Positions 1 through 8,725 of a DNA stretch of 64,000 bases are shown piece by piece. The notes beneath the pieces were generated by a model. The model searched no databases, had not been told where the DNA came from, and saw only the letters and a list, made by a program, of their open reading frames with translations. Source of the DNA: Halostella salina (GTDB lineage Archaea; Halobacteriota; Halobacteria; Halobacteriales; Natronoarchaeaceae); contig NZ_RCIH01000004.1 in assembly GCF_003675855.1 (NCBI RefSeq), positions 124,001-188,000 of the forward strand. The letters run 5' to 3'. Made by a program: the position numbers and the translations under genes. Position 1 is the stretch's first letter. Every line of letters starts with the position of its first letter.

Positions 1-1
1 C

Positions 2-178
2 GCGCTCGGGTTCGTCCTCGAAGGCGGCTACGGGCTGGACGTGCTGGCCGACGGCATCGCGATGGTACACGACGTGTTCGACGGCCGGCAGCCGATGGAG
101 CCGGACGACGACGTCGACGACGGCGTCGAGTCGCTGATCGACGATATCCGACGGACTCACGGACTGGGCGAGAAGTAA
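2..178 (+). CDS. Histone deacetylase family protein, C-terminal fragment
   Basis: Only the last 58 residues are in the window; the gene begins upstream of base 1. The visible part reads FVLEGGYGLDVLADGI, matching the EGGY loop near the C-terminus of the arginase/deacetylase fold that helps form the active site of class II HDAC and acetoin-utilisation (AcuC-like) proteins. The tail is short and acidic, as usual in haloarchaea. The family deacylates lysines or small amines in a Zn-dependent way; the substrate cannot be told here. Its TAA stop lies inside the 3' end of the convergent cca gene, so the two genes overlap tail-to-tail by 22 bases. Confidence 0.8.
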   Translation, partial: ALGFVLEGGYGLDVLADGIAMVHDVFDGRQPMEPDDDVDDGVESLIDDIRRTHGLGEK

Positions 179-1515
179 CGCGCGAGCTCCCGCCCGTAGG
201 CGTCGGCCAGCTCGGCCACCTCGTCGCCGACGAGCACGTCGTAGCCCGCCGATAGCTCGTCCTCGACGGCCGCGCCCAGCGCCACGTCGAACAGCGCGTC
301 GCTCCGGAGGAACGCCGCGGCCGTCCGGTGGTTGCGCTCGCGCTCGACGACGTACCGGTCGCCGTCGACGAACGGCCCGTACGCCGCGCCCTCGGCGTAC
401 TTGTCGTAGAACCCGGCGGCGTGGTCGCGGACGTGGACCGGCGGCCCCTCGTGGCGCTCGACGGACGGGCGCTCGGCGACGGCGAGTTCGGCGAACAGGA
501 CGGCGTCGTCGGCGGCGAAGGCCGCGGAGCGGAGCACGTCGAACCCGCGGCGGTCGAGTTCGTCGGTCACGCCGGCGAGCGACTTGCGGAGCTGCGGGTA
601 GAGCTGGTCCTCGACCACGTCCGGCGCGTCGAACCGTACCGCGACGGGCGTCGTCCCGCGGCGCTCGACGTGCTCGCGGACCGCGTCGGCCGAGAGCGAC
701 TCCGGCGGATCGGGGAAGAACAGGTCGGTCCGGGGGTCGGCCAGCAGTTCCCGGGCGTAGTGCTGGACGCGGGCGACGTTGTCCTGCGAGAGCACCGCCG
801 CGACGTTGCGCTCGGGGTCCGTCGGGTCGATCACGACGAGCGGGTCGCCGAACGTTGCCGTCCCGTGGTCCTCGGGGTCCAGCCGGACCGGCGGGTGCCA
901 GTCGGCCGCCGCCTCGACGAACTCGCGGAAACCGCCGTACTCCAGTACGAGGAGTTCCGTGAGGTAGCCGCTGAACCCGCGAGTTCGGAGGTCGCTCCCG
1001 TACGCGTCGACCCCCTTCAGGAACTGCTTGGCGAGGCGGACGTCCGCGGTGCTGTCGTCGTCCAGTCGCTCGCGCAGGTACTCGGTGTGGAACGGCGTCC
1101 GGTCGACCGCGGACTGGATCTCGGTCGCCGATTCCACGTCGAAGCAGGGGACCAGATCCACGTCGAACCCGCGGAACTCGCCGGTGACGTAGGGGTGTTC
1201 GGCGTACTCCTCGTGGCCGTCGGGGAGGACCTCGTTCCCGACGCGGAGGCCGTACTCCTCGAGGGTCTCGCGGTCGAGGTCGGCCGGGAACCGGACGAAC
1301 ACGTCGATGTCGCGGTCGCCGCTGATCCAGGTGCCCCGCGCCGTGCTCCCGACGAGCAGGGCGTCGGCGTCGACGCCGATGTCCGCGACGGCCGCCTCGC
1401 TGCGCTCGACGAGTTCGTCCGCCGCCGCGGCAAGCCGCTCGCGTTCCTCGGGGTCGGGGTCTATCTCCTCGCGGACCGCCCGCGTCACCGTGCGGAACGC
1501 GTCGTCGTCGGTCAT
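157..1515 (-). CDS. cca: CCA-adding tRNA nucleotidyltransferase (archaeal class I)
   Basis: A 452-residue protein of the usual length for the archaeal class I enzyme, which adds and repairs the CCA end of tRNAs using CTP and ATP. The nucleotidyltransferase signature is near residues 50-75: LLVGSTARGTW followed by DIDVFVRF, carrying the two metal-binding Asp residues; a third Asp lies near residue 119 (GFDVDLVPCF). The central domain (VRLAKQFLKGV) and C-terminal tail domain follow. The ATG at 1515 is the only sensible start. The gene sits next to two tRNA genes, fitting its role, and overlaps the HDAC-like gene at its 3' end. It is a housekeeping gene because many haloarchaeal tRNA genes, including the two here, do not encode CCA. 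Confidence 0.96.
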   Translation of the reverse strand: MTDDDAFRTVTRAVREEIDPDPEERERLAAAADELVERSEAAVADIGVDADALLVGSTARGTWISGDRDIDVFVRFPADLDRETLEEYGLRVGNEVLPDGHEEYAEHPYVTGEFRGFDVDLVPCFDVESATEIQSAVDRTPFHTEYLRERLDDDSTADVRLAKQFLKGVDAYGSDLRTRGFSGYLTELLVLEYGGFREFVEAAADWHPPVRLDPEDHGTATFGDPLVVIDPTDPERNVAAVLSQDNVARVQHYARELLADPRTDLFFPDPPESLSADAVREHVERRGTTPVAVRFDAPDVVEDQLYPQLRKSLAGVTDELDRRGFDVLRSAAFAADDAVLFAELAVAERPSVERHEGPPVHVRDHAAGFYDKYAEGAAYGPFVDGDRYVVERERNHRTAAAFLRSDALFDVALGAAVEDELSAGYDVLVGDEVAELADAYGRELARYFSPSP

Positions 1516-1624
1516 CGGCCGCCGGTACTCGCCGTCGCGCCGAAAGCGTGTCGGTGCCCCGCGCCCTGCGGCGAAAACGAAAGCCCTATCAAATGCCCCG
1601 GCGCTACGAGAGAGTGACGACGGA

Positions 1625-1697
1625 GCCGCCGTAGCTCAGCTGGTAGAGCACCTGGTTGTTACCCAGGTTGTCACAGGTTCGAGCCCTGTCGGCGGCG
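1625..1697 (+). tRNA. tRNA-Asn (GUU)
   Basis: A 73-base cloverleaf. The acceptor arm GCCGCCG pairs with CGGCGGC and the discriminator is G. The anticodon stem CCTGG/CCAGG encloses loop TTGTTAC, giving anticodon GUU. The T stem ACAGG/CCTGT holds loop TTCGAGC. No intron is seen and CCA is not encoded. An upstream AT-rich patch (CTATCAAA near 1587-1594) may be its promoter. Confidence 0.96.
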
Positions 1698-1801
1698 CTC
1701 CCGTTTCTTCCGCGACCGCTTCCATAGCCCGCCAGCCGGCGCTACCGCCGGCCTGCGGAAACGATAGGCTGAAATGGACCGCCGGGGAACACGCGACTGT
1801 C

Positions 1802-1876
1802 GGGCCCTTAGCTCAGCCTGGTTAGAGCGCTCGGCTCATAACCGAGTGGTCGGTGGTTCGAATCCGCCAGGGCCCA
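1802..1876 (+). tRNA. tRNA with CAU anticodon (elongator Met or Ile2)
   Basis: A 75-base cloverleaf. Acceptor GGGCCCT pairs with AGGGCCC and the discriminator is A. The anticodon stem CTCGG/CCGAG encloses CTCATAA, so the anticodon is CAU. It lacks the three consecutive G-C pairs of the anticodon stem and the A1-U72 pair typical of archaeal initiator tRNA. It is therefore either elongator Met or the Ile2 species whose C34 is modified to agmatidine; I cannot separate these by eye. CCA is not encoded. Its last 22 bases plus four following bases are repeated twice just downstream (see the repeats at 1958 and 2085), a sign of past integration at this tRNA. Confidence 0.93.
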
Positions 1877-1957
1877 TCGAACCGCACCGCGGAGCGGTGC
1901 GTGTGAGATGTCGCGTGCGGATTCGAAGCAGGGAACGGAGCGCAGCGGAGTGACCGA

Positions 1958-1983
1958 GGTTCGAATCCGCCAGGGCCCATCGA
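1958..1983 (+). repeat. Second copy of CAU-tRNA 3' end (att-like)
   Basis: Repeats bases 1855-1880 exactly for 26 bases: the 3' side of the T arm, the 3' acceptor strand AGGGCCCA and four following bases. It has no matching 5' half and so is not a tRNA. Archaeal integrases of the SSV/pNOB8 and haloarchaeal provirus types recombine into tRNA 3' ends and leave such direct repeats. Confidence 0.85.
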
Positions 1984-2084
1984 TTCTGCGACGAACGAAC
2001 GTGAGGAGCGAATCGTGTACATCTGGCGGTTCAAACCCGGCAAGTCGCGCACAGCGAACGAAGTGAGCGAGCACGTCTTGCTTC

Positions 2085-2109
2085 GGTTCGAATCCGCCAG
2101 GGCCCATCG
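2085..2109 (+). repeat. Third copy of CAU-tRNA 3' end (att-like)
   Basis: Repeats bases 1855-1879 for 25 bases with no mismatch. It lies 127 bases after the second copy (the second lies 103 bases after the first). Together the three copies bound two very short segments of about 80-100 bases, too small to carry an integrase, so any original element has decayed or been lost. Confidence 0.85.
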
Positions 2110-2216
2110 CTTCTGCGTCGGTCTCGTGAACGAAGCGACCGAGTCCTCCGTTCATCCAGCCCAGGGGCTCGTTCGATATCCAAACGCCCATGTCCCAGCG
2201 ATCCGACGGGAGCAGT

Positions 2217-3587
2217 ATGGACGCCGACCCGACGGTGTACGAGGACCGCCTCGACGCCCAGCTGGCGGGCGAGGACTTTGCCGTCGCCGTCGTGACCGCG
2301 ACGAAGCCCGACTTCTACAAGCAAGCACCCGTCGTGGCCGCGGCGAGCGACCGCGGCCTCCCCGCGTTCGTGATCCACACCGGGCAGCACTACGACGACG
2401 TGCTCGGCCACGGCCTCCGGGAGTACGGCCTGGAGGAGCACGTCGCCGCCGACCTGGGGATCCGGGGGGACCTCAGCCAGAAGACCGCCCAGACCATGCT
2501 CGCGGTCAAGGATCTCGCCGAGCGCTTAGACGAGTACGACACGACCGTGCTGCCGGTCGTCCACGGCGACACGCACGCCGCCGGGATCTTCCCGCAGGCG
2601 TGGCTGTTCGCCACCAACCAGCTGGTCGCGCACAACGAGGCCGGCCTCCGGAGCATGGCCCCAGACTACGGGACGGTGACCGACCCCGAGGCGCTCGTCG
2701 CCGACCAGTGGGAGGGTGAGTGGAGCGTCGAGCGCTCCGAGCCGTTCCCGGAGCAGTACGACACCTTCGTCGGCTCGGCCGCCTCGATCTACCAGTTCGC
2801 GCCGGTCGAACTGAATCGGGAGCACCTTCTCAACGAGGGGTACCCGGCGTCCGTCGGCGGCCGGGAACGCATTCCCGTCGTCGGCAACTCGGTGGTCGAC
2901 GCCATCGACATGAAGGCCGACCACGACGGCGAGAGCGTCTTCGACGTCTACCCCGTGCTGGAGGAGCGCGACGACTGGATCCGGGTCGACATCCACCGCC
3001 GGGCGAACCTGCTCCCGGGCCGCTTCACGGCGCTGGTCGAGGGGGTCGTCGACCTCGTCGAGGACGGCTACAACGTCAACTTCGTCGAACTGACGGCGAC
3101 CCGGGAGGCGCTGGAGAACTACGGCTACCGGGAGAAACTGGAGCGGCTGGCCGACGAGCGCGAGAACTTCCTCTTCACCGGGCTGTGGAAGAAACACGCC
3201 CACGTCTACGAGTTTCTCCGGTCGGGCCGGTGTTTCGCGGAGCTGACCGACTCGGGGAGCATGCAGGAGGAACTCAACCACATCGACGAGGCGGTCTGTC
3301 TGACGGCGCGGTTCACCACCGACCGCCCCGAGACGGTGTTCGACGCCCAAACGAACCTGCTCGTGCCGCCGGTGTCCGGCGACGTGGTGCACGACACTGT
3401 CGAGTACGTCGCCGAGACGCCCGCGGTCCGCGAGGCGATCGCGACCGGCGACCACCTCTACGGCGAGCGCGTCGGCGAGCGGATCGTCGACTTCCTCGCG
3501 GAGCGCCGCGACGCGGGCGTCTTCGAGTGGGCCGACGAGCGACTGGGCTTCGACGCCGGCGGCGACCGGGCGTTCGACTACCTCTGA
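2217..3587 (+). CDS. UDP-N-acetylglucosamine 2-epimerase-like enzyme
   Basis: A 456-residue GT-B-fold protein. Family motifs in order: KPDFYKQAPVV (cf. TRPE-IK-APV), TGQHYDDVLG, VHGDTHAAG, HNEAGLRS, PFPEQYDTFVGS, IHRRANLLPGR and DSGSMQEE. These match the catalytic Asp, Glu and His positions of WecB-type epimerases, which interconvert UDP-GlcNAc and UDP-ManNAc for surface glycans. Two things are unusual. It is longer than the usual 370-390 residues, with roughly 25 extra residues between GLRS and PFPE. The normal HRREN is HRRAN. It may therefore use a different UDP-sugar or be a hydrolysing type. I chose the ATG at 2217 because GGGAG lies six bases upstream; an in-frame ATG at 2190 is possible. 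No sugar-nucleotide genes adjoin it, so its pathway is open. Confidence 0.82.
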   Translation: MDADPTVYEDRLDAQLAGEDFAVAVVTATKPDFYKQAPVVAAASDRGLPAFVIHTGQHYDDVLGHGLREYGLEEHVAADLGIRGDLSQKTAQTMLAVKDLAERLDEYDTTVLPVVHGDTHAAGIFPQAWLFATNQLVAHNEAGLRSMAPDYGTVTDPEALVADQWEGEWSVERSEPFPEQYDTFVGSAASIYQFAPVELNREHLLNEGYPASVGGRERIPVVGNSVVDAIDMKADHDGESVFDVYPVLEERDDWIRVDIHRRANLLPGRFTALVEGVVDLVEDGYNVNFVELTATREALENYGYREKLERLADERENFLFTGLWKKHAHVYEFLRSGRCFAELTDSGSMQEELNHIDEAVCLTARFTTDRPETVFDAQTNLLVPPVSGDVVHDTVEYVAETPAVREAIATGDHLYGERVGERIVDFLAERRDAGVFEWADERLGFDAGGDRAFDYL

Positions 3588-3653
3588 GGGACGGTACGCC
3601 GTCGTTCGTGCGATGCTCTCAGACGGCGCGAGCGACGGCGAACCAGCCGTCAA

Positions 3654-3662
3654 GCACTTACC
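3654..3662 (+). promoter_or_regulatory. TATA-like box for the NTPase/TPR regulator
   Basis: GCACTTACC is centred about 26 bases before the ATG at 3684, the spacing expected for a leaderless haloarchaeal transcript. This supports ATG 3684 over the upstream GTG at 3669. Confidence 0.5.
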
Positions 3663-3683
3663 AGTGGCGTGTCAGCAACGCGT

Positions 3684-6600
3684 ATGGAATCGGGGGAGGC
3701 CGAGGGCCGGATCGACCTCGTGGCGGACCGCAGCGAGTTCCTGACGCGGCTGCTCGACCGCCCGGCCGACAAACCGGCGCTCGTCGACGACATCGGTGCC
3801 TCGCGGTCGACCGTCGACCGCGCGATCAGGGAGCTGACCGCGGCCGAACTCGTCGAGCGCACGGACGACGGGTACGAGACGACGACGCTCGGGCGACTCG
3901 CCGTGCGTCGATACCGGTCGTTCGTCGCGGACGAGCGAGCGATCCTCTCGGCAGAGGGCGCGCTCGCGCCGTTGCCGCCGGGCGTCGACCTGCCGTCGGA
4001 ACTGGTCGCCGACGGCGAGGTGGTCACCGAGCCGGACGAACCCTACCGGCTCTACGAGCGGGTGCTCGCGGACGTGCGGACGGCGACGACGGTCGACGCG
4101 GTACTGCCGCGGCTCGGCGACACGCGGCCGCTGCGGCTGTGTCGGGCGCGCCTGCTCGACGGCGACCTCTCGGGCGGCGTCGTCGCCGCGCCGGCCGTCG
4201 TCGACCGGCTCGGGACGGAGTTCCCGGCGCTGGCCGCGGACCTGGCGGCCGAACGCGAGTTCGACCTCCGGCAGGGCGACGTGCCGCCGTTCGAACTGTT
4301 CGTGGTCCGGGAGGGGGACCGGCGGACCACCTTCGTCGTGACCGCCGACGGGAGCGGCGCGGTGGGGCTGGTCCGGTCGACGGCCGACGCGGTCGCGGAG
4401 TGGGCCGAGGGGGTGCTTGCCGACGTGGGAGCCGAGGCCGCCCCGGCAGCGGTCGACCCGGCCGACGGCGACGCGCCGACGGACATGACGGAGACGGCCG
4501 ACCGGCTCCGGGCCGACGGGTTCGAGCGGCTCGACGAGCGCGCGTTCGCCGAGCGGCCTCCAGCCGACCCGGTCCGGGCGTGGCAGACCGGGCACGACCT
4601 GTCCGACGTGTACTACGGCTACGCGTTCGAGCGCCGCACCCGGCCCGAGTCGGGCGAGGGCCGCCCCGTCGCGGCGGCGCTCGCGGACCGCCTCGCGGCC
4701 GACGACGCCCTGGCCGTCACGGGACCGCCGGGCGACGGGAAGTCGACGGCGTGTCGCTCGGTGGCGTGTCGGTGGGTCCGGCGCGACCGGGGGCCGGTGT
4801 TCTACCGGCTGGCGCGGGCGCGGGACTCGTTCGACGCCCCGGAGCGGGTCGCCGCCGCGGCGGCGGACTGCGAGGGGCGCGCGCTCGTCGTCGTGGAGAA
4901 CGCGACCGGCGACCGCGGCGAGGCCGCGCTGGAGCTGTGTCGCCTGCTCGACGGCGACGCCGCCGTCCTGCTGGAGGCGCGGGACGGCGGCTGGCGGGCG
5001 CTCGCCGAGGACCTCACCGACGCGACCCTGCGCGAACTGCTCCGCTCGGGCGTCGAGGAGTACCGGCTGCCGGCCCTCGACGCGACCGCCTGCGAGCGCG
5101 CCGTCGACGCGTTCGAGTCGGCGACCGGGCGGCGCGTGGCCGTCGACGCCGAGCGCCTGCTGGAGCGCGTCGACCGCGGCGACGCCGGGGGGATGTACCT
5201 CCTGAGCTACCACCTCGTCGCCCACTCCGGCGGCGCGCCGTGGCGGCGGGGCGAGGACGCACCGACCGGGCTGGACGCCGACGTGCGGGCGGCCCACGAC
5301 GCGCTCGTGGACGCGACCGACGGGCCGACCGCGCTCGCGGTCGGCGCACTCGCCGCGGCGCTGGTCGCGGCTGAACAGCCCGTGACGGCGGGACAGGCAC
5401 ACGCCGTGGCGGCGGGACGCGTCGCGGACGGCGACGCCGACCCGGTCGACGCCCATCCGCGGGTCGCCGACGCCCTCGACGCGCTGACGGGGCGGCTGCT
5501 GTTCCCGGCCGAGGACGACGGCTACCGGACCCAGCATCCGTACTGGGCCGTCCAGTTCCTCGAAACCCTCCTCGACCGCGAGGACCGGCGAGCGGTCGCG
5601 GCGTTCGAACGCGGGCTCTCGGCGCTGTTCGCCGCCGCGGACGACCCCGAGCGCCGCGACCGCGTCGAGCGCTGGCTCGGCGGCGAGGCGTCGACGCTCC
5701 GGGGACTCGCGGACGACCCGGACGAACTCGTCCGGGCGGTGTTCGACCTCGCCACCGACCACTCCTCGCTCGCCCCGCTGTTCGGCGACCACGCGCGGTC
5801 CGGGATCGCGCTCCCCGACGGCTGTGCCCCCGAGACGGAACTGGCCTGCCGCCGCGACCGGATGCTCGGCTGGTACGAGCACGGCGACCTGGACCGGGCC
5901 GAGGCGGTCGCGGAGGCGCTCGCGGACCGCGCCCGCGGGGCCGACGTGGACGCCGCCACCCGCGACCGGTTCGTCGTCCGGAGCCTCGTCAACCGCGGCG
6001 AGGTGGCCGAGCAGCGCGGCGACATGACGACCGCCCGGGAGCGCTTCGAGCGTGCGCTCGACCGGGCGACCGCGTCCGGCAACGACCGCATGCGCGTCAT
6101 GGTGCGGAACTCGCTGGCGTGGGTCGCGCTCCAGACCGACCGCTTCGACGACGCCGAGGCCCACCTCGACGATGCGCTTTCGGTGGGCGAGGAGCTGCCG
6201 CCGATGTCGGAGCGGGCGACGACGACGAACTACCGGGCGTCGCTCGCGCGCAGGCGGGGGGACCTCGACGCGGCCGAGGAGTGGCTCCAGCGGACGCTGT
6301 CGATGGACCGCGAACTCGGCGACGACGGCGACATCGCCCATACGCTCAACGAACTCGGCATCGTCACCGAGAACCAGGGCGACTTCGACCGGGCGGAGGA
6401 CTACTACCGGCGGTGTATCGAACGCCGCCGCGAGACCGGCAACCGCCGGGCGCTCGCCAAGAACGTGTACAACCTCGGCGACCTGCTCGCCAAGCGCGGC
6501 GACACGGCGGGCGCGGAGGACTGCCTCGAACGGGCACTGGAACTCGCCAACGACCTCGGGATGGACCGGTTCCGGGGGAACGTCCACGCCGGGTTCGGCA

Positions 6601-6986
6601 GGCTCGCGCTCGAACGCGACGACCCGGAGACGGCCGCCGACCACTACCGCCGGAACCGCGACATCCACCGCGACCACGACCACGAGGTCGGGGCCGCACA
6701 GGCGGTCGTCAAACTCGGCGACGTGGCCCGGGAACGGGGCGACGCCGAGACCGCGCTCGACCGCTACGACCGCGCCGCGGCGACGCTTGCCGACCACGAC
6801 GCCGTCGGGATGGCCGTCAAGACGCTGGAGCGGCGCGTCGACCTGCTCGCCGACGAGGGGCGAGACGACGACGCTGCGGCGTGCTGTGAGCGCGCGGCCG
6901 ACCTCGCCGCGGCGGCGGGGCTGGACGACCGGCACGAGGAGTTCCGCGAGCGCAGGTCCGACCTCGTCGCCACGGCGGACGACTGA
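3684..6986 (+). CDS. Winged-helix / FilR1-like / P-loop NTPase / TPR regulator
   Basis: A 1100-residue multidomain protein. Residues 1-80 form a winged-helix DNA-binding domain (ASRSTVDRAIRELTAAELVE). Residues 110-240 resemble the middle domain of the FilR1/DUF1724 family of archaeal regulators (FELFVVREGDRRTTFVVT). A P-loop GPPGDGKST lies near residue 346, with a likely Walker B strand ALVVVEN near 399, giving a STAND- or AAA-like NTPase. From about 730 to 1085 there are tetratricopeptide repeats (SLVNRGEVAEQRGDMTTARE, LNELGIVTENQGDFDRAEDY). By analogy with STAND regulators, the TPR array may sense a ligand or partner, the NTPase act as a switch and the N-terminus bind DNA; this is inference. 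It stands alone, with its own TATA box and no partner gene. The ligand is unknown. Confidence 0.85.
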   Translation: MESGEAEGRIDLVADRSEFLTRLLDRPADKPALVDDIGASRSTVDRAIRELTAAELVERTDDGYETTTLGRLAVRRYRSFVADERAILSAEGALAPLPPGVDLPSELVADGEVVTEPDEPYRLYERVLADVRTATTVDAVLPRLGDTRPLRLCRARLLDGDLSGGVVAAPAVVDRLGTEFPALAADLAAEREFDLRQGDVPPFELFVVREGDRRTTFVVTADGSGAVGLVRSTADAVAEWAEGVLADVGAEAAPAAVDPADGDAPTDMTETADRLRADGFERLDERAFAERPPADPVRAWQTGHDLSDVYYGYAFERRTRPESGEGRPVAAALADRLAADDALAVTGPPGDGKSTACRSVACRWVRRDRGPVFYRLARARDSFDAPERVAAAAADCEGRALVVVENATGDRGEAALELCRLLDGDAAVLLEARDGGWRALAEDLTDATLRELLRSGVEEYRLPALDATACERAVDAFESATGRRVAVDAERLLERVDRGDAGGMYLLSYHLVAHSGGAPWRRGEDAPTGLDADVRAAHDALVDATDGPTALAVGALAAALVAAEQPVTAGQAHAVAAGRVADGDADPVDAHPRVADALDALTGRLLFPAEDDGYRTQHPYWAVQFLETLLDREDRRAVAAFERGLSALFAAADDPERRDRVERWLGGEASTLRGLADDPDELVRAVFDLATDHSSLAPLFGDHARSGIALPDGCAPETELACRRDRMLGWYEHGDLDRAEAVAEALADRARGADVDAATRDRFVVRSLVNRGEVAEQRGDMTTARERFERALDRATASGNDRMRVMVRNSLAWVALQTDRFDDAEAHLDDALSVGEELPPMSERATTTNYRASLARRRGDLDAAEEWLQRTLSMDRELGDDGDIAHTLNELGIVTENQGDFDRAEDYYRRCIERRRETGNRRALAKNVYNLGDLLAKRGDTAGAEDCLERALELANDLGMDRFRGNVHAGFGRLALERDDPETAADHYRRNRDIHRDHDHEVGAAQAVVKLGDVARERGDAETALDRYDRAAATLADHDAVGMAVKTLERRVDLLADEGRDDDAAACCERAADLAAAAGLDDRHEEFRERRSDLVATADD

Positions 6987-7096
6987 CCGGTGCCGGTCGA
7001 CGCTGCTGGAGGCCGCCCGGTCCGACGCCGTCGCTCACGGCTTGAGGGACCTCGCCGGCCGGTGATGTAATGGTCCTGTCGTGCCATCCACGGGAC

Positions 7097-8695
7097 ATGA
7101 CACGAGACGGCGACGATGGCGGTGACGGCGGCGCGGACGGCGCGCGCCGGCGCTTCCTCGCGGCGCTGGCCGCGGCGGGCGTGCCGGCGGTCGCCGGCTG
7201 CAACCAGTCGGGTGGGGAGTCGACCGACACGGCCACCGACGAGCCGACCGAGGCGACGGGGACGCCAGCGACCGAGACGACCGAACCGACCGAGACGACG
7301 GAGCCGGGACCGTCGGTGCGGATCGCGGAGCTGTCGGCACCCCCGGTGGGGCAGTACCGGCCCGGAACGATCGACGTGACTGTGGCGAACGACGGCGAAG
7401 AGCGGTTCGACGGGCTGGTCGCCGTGGAGTTCACGGACGAGTTCGTGGACTCGCGGGCGGTCGAGGTGCCGGCGGGGGAGACCGCCGAGGCGACAGTCGA
7501 GTTCGAACGCGGCCGAGTCGGCGACAACGCCGTGTCGGTGGCCGTCCGGGGCGACGGCGAGACCATCGCCAGCGCGACGGGGACGGTGACGGTCACGCCG
7601 TACCCCGAACACGACGTGGACGTCGACGGCACGGATCTGGTTTGTGGCGACGGGGTCGTCTACTTCGGCGGATCCTCGCTGGCGAACGCGTTCTCGCCGG
7701 ACCGGGGAGACGACCTGGCGACTGCGTTCGACGCCATCGCGGACCGCGGCGTCGCGAGCGTCCGGGTCTTCGGCTTCGCGCCGTCCTGGGCGCGGATCGA
7801 CAGCATGCCGGGGCCGGAGACGTACAACGACGCGTGGTTCGAGTTCTTCGACCGCGTCGTCGTCGCGGCCAAGCGCCGCGACATCCGGCTGTTCGTGCCG
7901 CTGATCAACGGGAACCCGGCGTACGGGCCGATCGGCGAGGAGAACCTGAGCGTGAACGTCCCGCAGTTCGTCCGCTGGGCCGACGACGCGGAGACGCGCA
8001 GCGACTTCTTCGACAGCGATGAGTGCATGGCGATGTTCGAGGGGTGGGTCGAGCGGCTGGTCACCCACGAGAACCACCTCACGGGCGTCGAGTACCGGAA
8101 CGACCCCACCATCGCGATGTGGGAACTCGGCAACGAGATCCAGATGTCGCCCCCCCGCGTCGGCGAGTCGATCCGGCCGTGGATCGAGCAGGCCGGCTCG
8201 TTCGTCAAGGGCCTCGACGACCGGACGCTCCTGACGACCGGCTCCTATGGCCACCAGGGGCGGAACGCGTTCGTCGACGAGGCGAGCGCCGACCCGATCG
8301 ACGTGGTGTCGATCCACTACTACCCCGGCCCGAGCCACTACGATTTGCCCGAAGACGAGGTGATCCCGACGCTCGAAGCGGCGATCGAGACTGCCCACGA
8401 GGAGATCGGGAAGCCGCTGTACGTCGGCGAGTACAACTGGGGCGTCCAGCCGGAGGACTCCGCCCCCTACGAGGAGCGCGCCGAGTGGGTCGGCCGTCTG
8501 CAGGACGTCATGGCCGAGCGAAACGTCGCCGCGACCAACTACTGGACGGTCGCCGTCGAGGAGCGCCCGACGAGCTACCACAAGCACTCGACGGCGTACG
8601 CGCCCGCCGAGTCGACGACGCTGGATGTCGTCGAATCGCACGTCCGCCGACTGCGCGAGCGCTCGCCGTCGTCGTGCATCGAGGCGGAGGACTGA
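7097..8695 (+). CDS. GH5-family glycoside hydrolase, secreted lipoprotein (mannanase-like)
   Basis: A 532-residue exported protein. It begins with a twin-arginine-type signal (ARRRFLAALAAAG) ending in lipobox AVAGC, followed by a Thr/Glu-rich linker and a beta-rich domain (about residues 75-175). The (beta/alpha)8 catalytic domain carries WELGNEI with acid/base Glu347 and VGEYNWG with nucleophile Glu445, plus the family's IHYYPG strand. The layout is closest to plant- and fungal-type endo-beta-1,4-mannanases (GH5_7), but the substrate is inferred. The start at 7097 places the RRR motif near the N-terminus; an in-frame start at 7070 would add nine residues. The neighbouring convergent gene also encodes a lipoprotein, so both may act outside the cell. 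No transporter or sugar regulator adjoins. Confidence 0.85.
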   Translation: MTRDGDDGGDGGADGARRRFLAALAAAGVPAVAGCNQSGGESTDTATDEPTEATGTPATETTEPTETTEPGPSVRIAELSAPPVGQYRPGTIDVTVANDGEERFDGLVAVEFTDEFVDSRAVEVPAGETAEATVEFERGRVGDNAVSVAVRGDGETIASATGTVTVTPYPEHDVDVDGTDLVCGDGVVYFGGSSLANAFSPDRGDDLATAFDAIADRGVASVRVFGFAPSWARIDSMPGPETYNDAWFEFFDRVVVAAKRRDIRLFVPLINGNPAYGPIGEENLSVNVPQFVRWADDAETRSDFFDSDECMAMFEGWVERLVTHENHLTGVEYRNDPTIAMWELGNEIQMSPPRVGESIRPWIEQAGSFVKGLDDRTLLTTGSYGHQGRNAFVDEASADPIDVVSIHYYPGPSHYDLPEDEVIPTLEAAIETAHEEIGKPLYVGEYNWGVQPEDSAPYEERAEWVGRLQDVMAERNVAATNYWTVAVEERPTSYHKHSTAYAPAESTTLDVVESHVRRLRERSPSSCIEAED

Positions 8696-8725
8696 CCGCG
8701 GTGGCCGGCGGTCGGAGTGTCGCGG

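Larger units (their letters stand above)
1877..2216. other. Intergenic stretch holding tRNA 3'-end copies
   Basis: About 340 bases with no convincing gene. It holds two extra copies of the CAU-tRNA 3' end. Between and around them are short sequences resembling each other (GAACGGAGCG, GAACGAAGTGAGCGAG, GAACGAAGCGACCGAG) and a 6-bp hairpin GCACCG/CGGTGC near 1885-1901. The two copies are each followed by a related TCTGCG string. This looks like the residue of one or more small integrated elements rather than coding sequence. Confidence 0.6.

Noticed and set aside
1958-2109. Extra tRNA genes
   Set aside because: Only the T-arm/acceptor 3' end is present; there is no 5' half, D arm or anticodon arm.
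2190-2216. Upstream ATG for the epimerase-like gene
   Set aside because: The inner ATG at 2217 has a GGGAG six bases upstream, while the outer one lies beside the tRNA-repeat region with no comparable signal; kept only as an alternative.
3672-6935. A 1087-codon open frame on the minus strand
   Set aside because: It is the antisense shadow of the NTPase/TPR regulator. The product is Arg/Val/Pro-rich and shows no known motif; long antisense frames are common in GC-rich haloarchaeal DNA.
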